Assembly (NCBI GenBank): GCA_964591705.1
Contig: CAZQCX010000001.1
Coordinates: 1 to 64,000, forward strand
Direction of reading: 5' to 3'
Source of the DNA: UBA11855 sp964591705
GTDB taxonomy: Archaea > Thermoproteota > Bathyarchaeia > Bathyarchaeales > Bathycorpusculaceae
DNA length: 64,000 bases
Under the pieces are notes generated by a model that made no database searches, was not told the origin of the DNA, and was given only the letters and a program-made list of their open reading frames with translations. This document shows positions 8,348-16,256 of this stretch, in pieces. The first letter of the stretch is position 1; each line of letters begins with the position of its first letter. Both the position numbers and the translations under genes were made by a program.

Positions 8348-9100
8348 ATGAAAGTATGTGTAATCCACCTAAAAATCCGCAATACAGTCAGACGAAACCT
8401 GCAAGCAGCTTCAAAAGAGATCCTCAGAGCTGCCAAGCTTAAACCTGATTTCATAGCACTTCCTGAATACTTCTCAGTCCCAGGTTGCATGGAAAACTTC
8501 AACTCAGCCCGGAAAATCTGCATCCAAACCCATGGTCTAACGATGAAATTCCTATCTGAAATATCAAGACAAATCGGTGACTCCTACCTTCTCGGAGGAA
8601 CTGCAGTAGAGGAGGAAACTGGGAATTTCTATAACACTAGCACTCTGTGGAGGAATGGGCAACTTCTTGCGAAATACAAAAAGATAAACCCTATCGCAGG
8701 CGAGGTCAAAGCGGGAATTGCCCGAGGCAGCGAGCCTCTGGTTTTGGACACTGATTTCTGCAAGTTGGGGATGATTGTCTGTGCTGATATGTTCGATGCC
8801 ACCTTGGTCCAGAAGGTCGCTAGCAGGGGAGCAGAAGTAGTCTACTTGCCGGTTGCAGCAATGGGAGCTCATCCAGCCGTCAAAGGGCACCCGTTGACTG
8901 AGAGGATGTCATCCTCGTACGGCATGTTTATTCTCAAGGTTGGAAACGTATGTTCAAGCACTAAGGGTGGCAGAAGTGCCATTATTGCCCCGTGGGGAAT
9001 TTTGGAAGAAGTGTCCGACTCTTGCGAGGACGTGACAATAGTAATAGACTTAGATTTGGCGAGATTGAGAGCCTACAGGAAGAAAATCAATATAGTGTAG
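8348..9100 (+). CDS. Carbon-nitrogen hydrolase (nitrilase superfamily)
   Basis: This 250-residue amidase-type enzyme of the nitrilase superfamily hydrolyses a C-N bond; the substrate cannot be read from the sequence. The catalytic Glu-Lys-Cys triad is visible: Glu40 in FIALPEYF, Lys111/112 in KYKKINP and Cys145 in GMIVCADMF. A typical family C-terminus (AIIAPWG) follows. The frame is open from 8309, but the ATG at 8348 places the first beta strand (MKVCVIHLKI) at the N-terminus as in homologues. The last 14 bases overlap the convergent TIM-barrel-like gene. Confidence 0.85.
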   Translation: MKVCVIHLKIRNTVRRNLQAASKEILRAAKLKPDFIALPEYFSVPGCMENFNSARKICIQTHGLTMKFLSEISRQIGDSYLLGGTAVEEETGNFYNTSTLWRNGQLLAKYKKINPIAGEVKAGIARGSEPLVLDTDFCKLGMIVCADMFDATLVQKVASRGAEVVYLPVAAMGAHPAVKGHPLTERMSSSYGMFILKVGNVCSSTKGGRSAIIAPWGILEEVSDSCEDVTIVIDLDLARLRAYRKKINIV

Positions 9101-9992
9101 CCCAGAAGTCCACGATTTGGGTCATCTTTTCAAATCCAAACCTCTCAAGCCACTCCTGAAACTCGATGTTTCTCACAGCGGATCTGCAGATCTCTCTAGC
9201 ATTTTCAGAATTATGAACAAGGAGCAGTAGTCCTCTCAGATCATGCCGCGAGACGTAAGCCATGGTCTTCAATAGGGCTTCAGTCTTTTCATCGCTGAGC
9301 ATCTCAGCGCTCAACTCCACAACAACAGGTTTCTTGAGAATCTTCAGAAAATCTCTAGTCAGCAAATCCACCCAGTAATTCGTTAGATAATCCCTTGACG
9401 AGAGCGGCACGTGGAAATAATCCACGATGCTTGATAGTCGCTCAAAATCTATGCCGAACCTCTCCTTGGCAAGTAACGGGTCAGGAAAAATCTCAACTGC
9501 AAATTCGCCTGTTACAATTGCCTTTGCGTCTTTAATGAACTTCGTAACAACGTTTGTTCTCCAATTTGTCCAGTTCAGTCCACTTTGCTGCCATTGACTA
9601 ACGCATCTTTGACAAACGCAGAATTCTTCTTCGGGGAAATGGTACAGGTTCAGGGTAACGCCTCGAGCTTTTGCTCTATTGAGGGTGCTGATGTATTCTA
9701 GAACTTTGCTTTGGTATTGTTGGTTGGTTGGACAAACATAGTCAAAAGGCAGATTGAACCTCCGGTTTTTCCTCAATGCCGGTCCGTTTTTCGATATGGC
9801 AACCATGGTCGGGTCTTCTCTGAGAGCTTTGGCATCACAGAAACAAGTCACGTCATTCTGCAAGCCCTCCGCAGCAGGGTGAGTTTGACCATCTGCCGAT
9901 TTCGAGTAGTAAACATGGATATCGAATCCCTCAACCTTTTCAGGAGTATAGGTGACTAGGCCAATTTCCATAGCCAGACAGCTCGCGCGCAA
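9087..9992 (-). CDS. TIM-barrel glycoside-hydrolase-like protein, paralogue 1
   Basis: This 301-residue protein is a paralogue of the one at 11397-12296. Shared landmarks are the N-terminal TYTPEKVEGFDI, the cysteine motif FCVCQRCVSQW followed by SGLNWTNWR, and FPDPLLAKERFG. The alternating strand-helix pattern and the position of the Cys motif resemble uncharacterised TIM-barrel glycoside-hydrolase-like proteins. No signal peptide is present, so it should be cytoplasmic. Met8 (MEIGLVTYTP) is the more likely start, since the paralogue begins MKFGVFLYQP. Catalytic residues cannot be assigned with confidence. The gene is divergent from the ferredoxin-cbiZ pair. Confidence 0.55.
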   Translation of the reverse strand: MRASCLAMEIGLVTYTPEKVEGFDIHVYYSKSADGQTHPAAEGLQNDVTCFCDAKALREDPTMVAISKNGPALRKNRRFNLPFDYVCPTNQQYQSKVLEYISTLNRAKARGVTLNLYHFPEEEFCVCQRCVSQWQQSGLNWTNWRTNVVTKFIKDAKAIVTGEFAVEIFPDPLLAKERFGIDFERLSSIVDYFHVPLSSRDYLTNYWVDLLTRDFLKILKKPVVVELSAEMLSDEKTEALLKTMAYVSRHDLRGLLLLVHNSENAREICRSAVRNIEFQEWLERFGFEKMTQIVDFWATLY

Positions 9993-10031
9993 GAAATATA
10001 TCCATGGTGCTTATTTATTTGTTGACTCGGT

Positions 10032-10262
10032 ATGGATAAGTCACACTTTCCTATTTCTTTCGATAAAACCAAATGTTCCAGCTGTCTTGAACTCGTTTGT
10101 GTAGGGGTTTGCCCGCAAGGACTCATCGAACCTGGCAAGGATAAGACGCCGTGTATCACTGCTGTTTCATCATGCACGTTGTGTGGTGTCTGCGCGAGTC
10201 TGTGCCCCACCAAAGCCATCCACATAGATTCAAGCATGACTGTGAAGAAAGCCATCCGGTGA
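10032..10262 (+). CDS. 2[4Fe-4S] ferredoxin-like protein
   Basis: This 76-residue protein has two 4Fe-4S binding motifs: a first CSSCLELVCVGVCP with non-standard spacing and a second, canonical CTLCGVCASLCP. It would carry electrons in the cytosol. The stop codon is only four bases before the GTG start of cbiZ, so the two are almost certainly co-transcribed. That links the ferredoxin to corrinoid metabolism, where reduced cobalt states are needed (inference). Confidence 0.85.
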   Translation: MDKSHFPISFDKTKCSSCLELVCVGVCPQGLIEPGKDKTPCITAVSSCTLCGVCASLCPTKAIHIDSSMTVKKAIR

Positions 10263-10266
10263 GTGA

Positions 10267-11334
10267 GTGAAAATCGACCTAATAGACAACCGAGTGAGTC
10301 TAGTATTGAAAGACAACGTGCTCGCAGTTCTTGCCGACATCGAACTGAGCACAGTCAGCGGAGCGATCTACAACGGCGGTCTCAGAAAAACTAAAGCTAT
10401 TCTCAACATCGAGGTTCCCGAAGAATACGGTGATCGAAAACTCCATGATGACCCTGTTACCTTCGTCAAGAACTCTGCCAAACAACTTGAGCTGAAAACC
10501 GATTTCGTAAGTCTGATAACAGCTGCAAGAATTAGTAAATTCTCACTGGCGAGCGAAGAAAAAGAAGGCATTTTAGTCAAAGTAGTTGTTACCGCAGGCT
10601 GTTCACATGCTGAATCAGCTGGAGAAGAAATAGACGCTCAAAAAGTAGTCGGAACAATTAACACGATTGTGTTAATTGATGCAACCCCATCCGAAAGCTG
10701 CTTGGTTGCTGCTCTAGCCACCGCAGTCGAGGCCAAAGCCTCAGCTATGAGAGAGCTGGATATCAGAAGCAGGTATACTGGTGAACTTGCAACCGGAACG
10801 ATTACTGACAGCATCGTGGTGGCAGCCACAAATACTGGCAGAGCAGTAAGTCTCGCTGGTCCAGCTTCTTTGCTCGGTCAACTGGTTGCCCACTGCACTA
10901 AAAAGGCAGTAAAAGAAGCGATCACAAAACAAGGCGAGTTTCTGCCCAAAAGGTCAGTCGTCACTAGGCTTAAAGAACGACAGTTGTCCGTTGATATGCT
11001 AGCTGCTGAACTGTGTAAGATCAAGATTCTAAAAGGTGACAAAGAAAAGCTTGCCTCAAACCTGTCCAATATGTTAAGCGACGACCAGCTTTTCGCTGTC
11101 TTCCTGCTGGCTGCAGCGAAAATGGATGAGGACATTGCGAAAGGTATTGTTCCCCCAGAATTCGGGAAATCCGAGCAGTTTGGAATCGCGCTCGGCTCTA
11201 TACTTCTAAAACGGACCTCTAACAAACCCAAAAGAACCGCAAAACAACAAGAAATAGAACAAGTCAATTTGCCCGCCAACCTCAAGCAAGTCTTGATTGC
11301 TAAACTCGGAATAGCCAGTCTGAAAGGCAACTGA
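10267..11334 (+). CDS. cbiZ: Adenosylcobinamide amidohydrolase CbiZ with C-terminal extension
   Basis: CbiZ removes the aminopropanol arm of adenosylcobinamide to give adenosylcobyric acid, which lets archaea salvage and remodel cobamides. The family motifs are clear: GTINTIVLID, ELDIRSRYTGELATGT with TDSIVVAATN, and GRAVSLAGPASLLGQLV, spanning about residues 100-215. The protein is 355 residues, longer than typical CbiZ (about 200-240). The extra C-terminal 130 residues are helical, end in a Lys-rich segment and match nothing I recognise. The GTG start at 10267 follows the ferredoxin stop by four bases. CbiB, which acts next in remodelling, is encoded at 39400-40389. Confidence 0.85.
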   Translation: MKIDLIDNRVSLVLKDNVLAVLADIELSTVSGAIYNGGLRKTKAILNIEVPEEYGDRKLHDDPVTFVKNSAKQLELKTDFVSLITAARISKFSLASEEKEGILVKVVVTAGCSHAESAGEEIDAQKVVGTINTIVLIDATPSESCLVAALATAVEAKASAMRELDIRSRYTGELATGTITDSIVVAATNTGRAVSLAGPASLLGQLVAHCTKKAVKEAITKQGEFLPKRSVVTRLKERQLSVDMLAAELCKIKILKGDKEKLASNLSNMLSDDQLFAVFLLAAAKMDEDIAKGIVPPEFGKSEQFGIALGSILLKRTSNKPKRTAKQQEIEQVNLPANLKQVLIAKLGIASLKGN

Positions 11335-11396
11335 AAAGCCTTAAATAACTAAAATTTATTCCGATAGCAACACCCGCGTAGAATGGTGAATCGACT

Positions 11397-12296
11397 TTGA
11401 AATTCGGCGTCTTTCTCTATCAACCAGAACCTGTGGAAGGAGTAGACTATAACTTTTACCGCATCAAACCAGAATCTGGCACTGTTGGAAAACCCAACCC
11501 TGAAATGTACACCAACATAGCATGTTTCGGAGACAACGCACTCGCTGCCAAACGACCTGAATGGATCTCGATCTCAAAAGACGGTTCCGCATTTCGGACA
11601 AACAAAAACTACAACTTTCGATGGGACGTTCTATGCATGACCAACCCTGAAGTCAGAGAATACAACCTGGAGTTGATCGCAGAATGCGCTAAGGCCACGT
11701 TGGGCATCAGCATAAGCAGCCAGCACTTCGCTGACCATGGCTTCTGCGTCTGCCCGCGATGTGTTGAAGACTGGCGACAAAGCGGACTGAACTGGATTGA
11801 CTGGAGAGCCAAAACAGTAACAGCATTTCTCAAGGAAGTCCGGCAGCGAGTCGCAAACAAACCTTTGTTTGTGAATTGCCTCCCCGATCCGTTGCTAGGC
11901 AAGACACGCTTCGGATATGACTTCGACGCGATGGCTGAGTACGCTGACTATTTTGTCATCCCAATGTTCTCGAAAGCATATCCAACCCCTTGGTATTGGG
12001 AAAGTATTGCTCGAGGTTACAAAAGCTTTCTCAAGAAGCCTGTCTTCGTAAATTTCTACGTCCGGGGTCCAGGCGAGACTTGGGAAACAGTAGCACCTGC
12101 AAACCAAATAATGACAGTTGCAACCCGTGCTGCACGAACAGGAATTGACGGAATAATATTTCTAGCAGAGAAGGCAGATTATATAAGGGAATTTCAGAAG
12201 AACGTTGTTGCTGATAAAGAGACACGCGAATTCCTGAAAAACCACGGCGGCGACGAAGTTCTCGAACTATTCAACAGATGGGAACGGATTATTTGA
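11397..12296 (+). CDS. TIM-barrel glycoside-hydrolase-like protein, paralogue 2
   Basis: This 299-residue protein is the second copy of the family at 9087-9992. It shares FGVFLYQPEPVEG, the Cys motif FCVCPRCVEDW followed by RQSGLNWIDWR, and LPDPLLGKTRFG. It lacks a signal peptide. The sequence suggests an (alpha/beta)8 barrel with a Cys-x-Cys-x2-Cys cluster on one loop that could bind a metal. The two paralogues flank the ferredoxin-cbiZ operon, which suggests a duplication and a shared role, but the substrate is unknown. A TATA-like AATAACTAAAATTTATT stretch lies at about 11345-11360, and the frame starts at a TTG at 11397. Confidence 0.55.
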   Translation: MKFGVFLYQPEPVEGVDYNFYRIKPESGTVGKPNPEMYTNIACFGDNALAAKRPEWISISKDGSAFRTNKNYNFRWDVLCMTNPEVREYNLELIAECAKATLGISISSQHFADHGFCVCPRCVEDWRQSGLNWIDWRAKTVTAFLKEVRQRVANKPLFVNCLPDPLLGKTRFGYDFDAMAEYADYFVIPMFSKAYPTPWYWESIARGYKSFLKKPVFVNFYVRGPGETWETVAPANQIMTVATRAARTGIDGIIFLAEKADYIREFQKNVVADKETREFLKNHGGDEVLELFNRWERII

Positions 12297-12981
12297 AACT
12301 CGGTTCTCCATTTCATAGACTAAGAGAAAATGCAAATGGGAGCCACTTCACAACCACTCAAATTCTCCGTTTGAACAGTTAATGCTCTTTCCAAGCCATT
12401 GTGCGGAACTTATCCAATTTGCAAACATGGCGACTTGATTTATTCTACACCACTTCTGGCTGCAAATAGGCGCAAAGAACCAGCAGACCCCAATGGTGCG
12501 CCACGCCAAGGAAATACAAGAACATGACCCTCAAGAGAAATATGTGCCAAATGGGTCGCCAGAACGCAATTATGCAGATGGAAAAGCTGACGCGGCGAAC
12601 ATTAGTGAATGAAGACACGACTATGCCGCCAGCTTCAGTTATTCTGTGCGTGATTGCTATTGTTGATATGGTTCTCTCACTATAATCGGGATTAGCTATC
12701 CCTTTCCCACAGTCACTAAGGAATCGAGTATTACTCAATTAGTAGTCATGTTCGGTATGATGTCAGTCCCAACTATGTCAAATGCCCGGCTAACCTTTCC
12801 TGCTTTTACCCCGCTAAGTGGGCTTGGCGCAATTTTGGGCTGCACTGTACACAACGTATTTCTCTCCTAAATGCTCGTGTGTGGAGCTCTTTCTTTCTCA
12901 ATGAGAAAATAAGCTCCCAAGTAGGTAAAACTATATAATCGTTCATGCTCAGTAGTCATCTCGATTGACCAGGGGAAAACG
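12297..12981. other. Long intergenic region before the first B12 radical SAM gene
   Basis: About 685 bases carry no convincing gene. A 97-codon minus-strand frame (12445-12738) has a hydrophobic end but no recognisable domain or good start context. A short GC-rich hairpin (CCCGC..GTGGG-like) lies near 12812-12824. The right end holds the promoter of the next gene (12929-12940). I see no tRNA or repeat array. Confidence 0.4.
12929..12940 (+). promoter_or_regulatory. TATA box of the B12 radical SAM gene at 12982
   Basis: AACTATATAATC matches the archaeal TATA box. It lies about 45 bases upstream of the ATG, leaving room for a short leader with the Shine-Dalgarno-like AGGGGA just before the start. 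Confidence 0.5.
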
Positions 12982-14364
12982 ATGAAAATCACTCTAGTTA
13001 ATCCTCCTTACCCATCTAAGGCACACTCCCATCCACCCTTCATCCCCTTAGGCATAGCCTATTTGGGTGCTGTGGCAGAGAAAGAAGGTCATGAGGTCAA
13101 TGTCATAGATTGTCAGGCGGAAAGGCTTGATTACGATTCTTTTCGTCAAAAACTGAGTCAAAAAACCCCGGATGTTGTGGGGGTTACTGCCACGACCCTC
13201 CTTTACAGCTCAGCAAAACGAATAATAACGATAGCAAAAGAGACGCACTCAGACTGCGTCACAATTCTCGGCGGGTCACACGCTAGCTTTTGGGACGAAA
13301 ACGCCCTAAAAGAATGTCCAAGCTTGGATGCGGTTGTACGCCGAGAGGGCGAAGCAACCTTCCTTGAAATTCTGAGCAAGATAAGGAAGAAAGAAGGATT
13401 CGTGGGAGTTTTGGGTTCCACCATCAGAAAAGATGGTCAAATACTTCGAAACGAAGACCGGCCATTCATAGAGAACCTCGATGAGCTCCCTTTTCCAGCA
13501 TACCACCTGCTTCCGCTCAGTGCTTTTCACAGAATGGGAAAGACAATATTCCCACTGACAACTAGCCGTGGGTGCGTTTACTGGTGTGACTTCTGCAGTA
13601 CTGTTCGCATGTTCGGCAAGGGGTACCGAATGCGCAGTCCCACCAATGTTGTGGACGAAATGGAAAAGCTTCACAAAGCCTATGGAGAAAGTCAATTCAC
13701 TTTCTATGACGATGCATTCACAGTCAATCATGATCACACAAAAGAGTTATGCCGAGAACTGAAGAATCGGAACCTCAATGTGAAATGGGATTGTGAAACA
13801 AGAGTTGACATGGTGAATAAGGAACTGCTTCAGACAATGCGCGATGCGGGTTGCATGGCTGTCTGGTTTGGTGTTGAATCAGGTTCACAATCGATCTTGG
13901 GGAAAATGAACAAGAAAATAAGGACGGAGCAGACGAAAGAAGCCTTCAAGATCGCTCGCGAGGCAGGCCTGATGACGATTGCAAGTACAGTGATTGGTTT
14001 TCCGGGAGAAACAGAAGAAACCGCTTGGGAGACAATCAATTTCATCAAGAAACTGAATCCAGACGAAATTGGTTTCTATGTTGCAACACCTTACCCTGGC
14101 ACGCCGATGTACAACCAAGTTCTGGAAAATGGCTGGCTAAGGATAACAGATTTTGACAAATATGACACTGCGACACCGACATTTGAGACACCATGGCTTA
14201 CTATGGACAAAATAAGAGAAATCCGATACAAAGCCCATCAACAATTCTATTTGCGCCCTAGCTATGTGCTCCGAATGATTGGAAGAGGGGGAACCTATGG
14301 CATCTCCGCTGTCAAAACTTCTGCAGCCTACCTGTTTAGAGCTCTGCACCTGAAGCTCTCATAA
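12982..14364 (+). CDS. B12-binding-domain radical SAM protein (1 of 4)
   Basis: This 460-residue enzyme has an N-terminal cobalamin-binding-like Rossmann domain (about 1-140, starting MKITLVNPPYP), then a radical SAM barrel with C-x3-C-x2-C in SRGCVYWCDFC, GVESGSQ and VIGFPGETEET motifs. A C-terminal helical region with YPGTPMYNQV completes it. Like BchE and HpnP relatives, the B12 domain lacks the DxHxxG loop, so cobalamin would bind base-off/His-off. Such enzymes methylate or rearrange unactivated carbons; lipid, cofactor or antibiotic-like substrates are possible. AGGGGA precedes the ATG. Its 3' end overlaps the convergent DUF1616 gene by 29 bases. Paralogues are at 26510, 36089 and 40479. 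Confidence 0.85.
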   Translation: MKITLVNPPYPSKAHSHPPFIPLGIAYLGAVAEKEGHEVNVIDCQAERLDYDSFRQKLSQKTPDVVGVTATTLLYSSAKRIITIAKETHSDCVTILGGSHASFWDENALKECPSLDAVVRREGEATFLEILSKIRKKEGFVGVLGSTIRKDGQILRNEDRPFIENLDELPFPAYHLLPLSAFHRMGKTIFPLTTSRGCVYWCDFCSTVRMFGKGYRMRSPTNVVDEMEKLHKAYGESQFTFYDDAFTVNHDHTKELCRELKNRNLNVKWDCETRVDMVNKELLQTMRDAGCMAVWFGVESGSQSILGKMNKKIRTEQTKEAFKIAREAGLMTIASTVIGFPGETEETAWETINFIKKLNPDEIGFYVATPYPGTPMYNQVLENGWLRITDFDKYDTATPTFETPWLTMDKIREIRYKAHQQFYLRPSYVLRMIGRGGTYGISAVKTSAAYLFRALHLKLS

Positions 14365-14722
14365 TTTGCCGCTTTCTCAGATAGGCAAGAGACAACAACA
14401 CCAGGACTACGATCACGAGAGATGCTCTGATAGACTCAAAACTGATGCCCAGCGGGGAAAGCCCAAGGAACATGCCTATCAATCCAACTACGCCAAAACT
14501 CAAGGCAACTGATAGAACAACCTCCTCCACTTTGTCCAACGAATTCTCCTTTGAAGCAAAAAGAATGCTTGTGAGACAATAGCCTGGCACGATCGTTACG
14601 AACACAAAACCAAAGAAATAAGTCAAGAACACAAACGGTGAATCAGATGGGATTACATAGACAAGCAGCACAGTCAGCGCGGTTACCGTAAGAATTGTTC
14701 CATACCAGTGAAACAATTTCAC
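14336..14722 (-). CDS. DUF1616-like membrane protein
   Basis: This 128-residue membrane protein has four predicted transmembrane segments (about 8-28, 31-52, 68-90 and 96-113). The central segment VPGYCLTSILF ... EEVVLSVALSFGVV resembles the DUF1616 family of archaeal envelope proteins. The function is unknown. It overlaps the 3' end of the radical SAM gene on the opposite strand. Confidence 0.65.
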   Translation of the reverse strand: MKLFHWYGTILTVTALTVLLVYVIPSDSPFVFLTYFFGFVFVTIVPGYCLTSILFASKENSLDKVEEVVLSVALSFGVVGLIGMFLGLSPLGISFESIRASLVIVVLVLLSLAYLRKRQIMRASGAEL

Positions 14723-14767
14723 ATTTAGAGCCTTTTCCTAAATCTTGAAAAAATAAAGAGAGGATAT

Positions 14768-15676
14768 TTAAAGGAAGATCTTGAAGATCGGGTGTGTGTC
14801 ATCAAGCGGTCGGATGTCTAAGTCAGCCATTGCGGACGCAACATATGTATCGACAACTGCAACAGCAGGGAATACCCAGTCGGCTTGCTCAACCGGTCCG
14901 AACATAAGCCAGTTGGCTCCAACTGTCTGTATTATTGCATTTGTGGCTGTCGTACATCCTTTGCGGAATTCTTTTGCTACATTAGCCTTAACCCAGCCCA
15001 TCGTCGTAACAACGTTTCCAGTTCCCAACCCGGTTGGATGACCAAACTTCTCCTTGACATAGTGAATAGCCCGAACAGCAGTTCCCATGTCTGGGGCGAA
15101 TGCGGGAATAGCAGTGTCAATAAGCGGCTTTGTAATTCCAGCTTTGTCAGCTAGAGCCAGAGCTTCTTCCAAAACTTTCATTTTTCCGTCAAGGCTGTTG
15201 TCCTTGGGGTTGTCAGCAAGCACGACTGAAGCTTTGATTCCACTGTCTTTCAGCTTTGTCAGTTCCATGTCTGTGACGCCTTTGTAGATAGAGTTGTAAA
15301 GACATCTATCTTGTAGTCCCATTTTCTTAGCTAGGTCAGCAGCTGCCATTCGAGTCCTAGGGCTCATTGCATCCAGCATTAGCACAGCATCACTTCGATC
15401 TGCAACGAACGGAAGATACTTTTCAAAAGCTTCCTCTGTAGTTCCAACAATGTCAAAAGCGAAGGGAATGCCAGTTATGTCACCCCACATCTGCAGGTTG
15501 TTAATTAGGTTTTCTGCTTCTTTTGGGTCGAAAATCCCTTTGTTTGCGTCCTGAACCATCTTTTGGCCTAGCCAAAATATCGATCCTATCAAAAAGGTTG
15601 GCAGCTCGCCTGGCTGTCCGCCCACTCTTGCTTTTCCGATTTCGTACACTTTTTGCGGCGTGTTGAATTTGAACAT
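14768..15676 (-). CDS. mtrH: MtrH-like corrinoid-dependent methyltransferase
   Basis: This 302-residue protein is related to MtrH, the subunit of tetrahydromethanopterin S-methyltransferase that moves the methyl group between tetrahydromethanopterin and a corrinoid. It begins FKFNTPQKVYEIGKARVGG and contains GSIFWLGQKMV and LGTGNVVTTMGW, all typical of the family. No MtrA-G membrane subunits are nearby. The gene follows the small corrinoid protein by 20 bases, so the pair probably forms a soluble methyl-transfer module moving methyl groups from an unknown donor to the C1 carrier. Similar stand-alone MtrH-corrinoid pairs are known from Bathyarchaeia. Confidence 0.88.
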   Translation of the reverse strand: MFKFNTPQKVYEIGKARVGGQPGELPTFLIGSIFWLGQKMVQDANKGIFDPKEAENLINNLQMWGDITGIPFAFDIVGTTEEAFEKYLPFVADRSDAVLMLDAMSPRTRMAAADLAKKMGLQDRCLYNSIYKGVTDMELTKLKDSGIKASVVLADNPKDNSLDGKMKVLEEALALADKAGITKPLIDTAIPAFAPDMGTAVRAIHYVKEKFGHPTGLGTGNVVTTMGWVKANVAKEFRKGCTTATNAIIQTVGANWLMFGPVEQADWVFPAVAVVDTYVASAMADLDIRPLDDTHPIFKIFL

Positions 15677-15696
15677 GTTGTCTCATCTGGGTTTCG

Positions 15697-16131
15697 CTAT
15701 TTCTTCTTTCCAGCAACAGCTTTCTTTGCGAGATCAACGCCTTCTTCCTTGTTCTTGCCGAAGAGTCCTCCGACAGCCTCAGCATCTTCCTTCTTTATGG
15801 CGGCACCGCCCATTATCAGGACAACTTTATCTTTCAATCCAGCCTCTTTGAGGGTCTGGTCGAATTTTGCCAGGTTGTTCTTGGCTGGCACTGTGTTTAT
15901 GGAAAGGGCGATTATGTCTGCATTGCTTTCTTTCGCTTTGTCAACGAAGACTTGTGCTGGAACACTTTTTCCAGCGTCAATTGTTTTGAAACCCGCTCTC
16001 TTCAACGCCTTTCGCACTTGCTCTTTGGCTGTGTCGTGCATGTCCGGTTCAATGTTGCCGATAACAACTGTGCCAATTGGGTTTTGCGGTTCTGGAGGTT
16101 CTTTCTCCATCATAGATTTAAGCCACGACAT
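15697..16131 (-). CDS. Small corrinoid (B12-binding) methyl-carrier protein
   Basis: This 144-residue protein is only the cobalamin-binding Rossmann domain of methyltransferase corrinoid proteins; the usual N-terminal helical cap is missing. The signature D-x-H-x2-G-41-S-x-L-28-GG is matched with exact spacing, but with two changes: D30-M-H32-D-T-A35 (Ala for Gly) and S77-I-N79 (Asn for Leu), then G108-G109. His32 can still ligate cobalt. It is transcribed first in an operon with mtrH. A strong TATA box (16153-16165) lies about 25 bases upstream of the ATG. Confidence 0.8.
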   Translation of the reverse strand: MSWLKSMMEKEPPEPQNPIGTVVIGNIEPDMHDTAKEQVRKALKRAGFKTIDAGKSVPAQVFVDKAKESNADIIALSINTVPAKNNLAKFDQTLKEAGLKDKVVLIMGGAAIKKEDAEAVGGLFGKNKEEGVDLAKKAVAGKKK

Positions 16132-16152
16132 TCTAACACCTACTTCTATCTA

Positions 16153-16165
16153 GGTTTTTATACCC
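16153..16165 (-). promoter_or_regulatory. TATA box of the corrinoid protein-mtrH operon
   Basis: On the minus strand, GGGTATAAAAACC is a near-ideal archaeal TATA box about 25-30 bases upstream of the corrinoid protein ATG. This spacing implies a very short leader or leaderless transcript. Confidence 0.6.
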
Positions 16166-16186
16166 GCGCTCTTTATAATCGAAATT

Positions 16187-16197
16187 GATATTTAAAC
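16187..16197 (+). promoter_or_regulatory. TATA-like element of the GT-C gene pair
   Basis: GATATTTAAAC lies 60 bases before the ATG at 16257 and is back to back with the corrinoid-mtrH promoter. The leader would include the AGGAGGT ribosome-binding site. A second A/T block at 16171-16180 (CTTTATAATC) could also serve either direction. Confidence 0.4.
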
Positions 16198-16256
16198 TTT
16201 GACTATCCCCAACCATGATTTGTTGAATTGAGAAGGTGAATCCAGGAGGTCCAAAT

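Noticed and set aside
12445..12738. 97-codon minus-strand open frame in a long intergenic region
   Set aside because: It has no domain, no good ribosome-binding site and odd composition; it may be chance.
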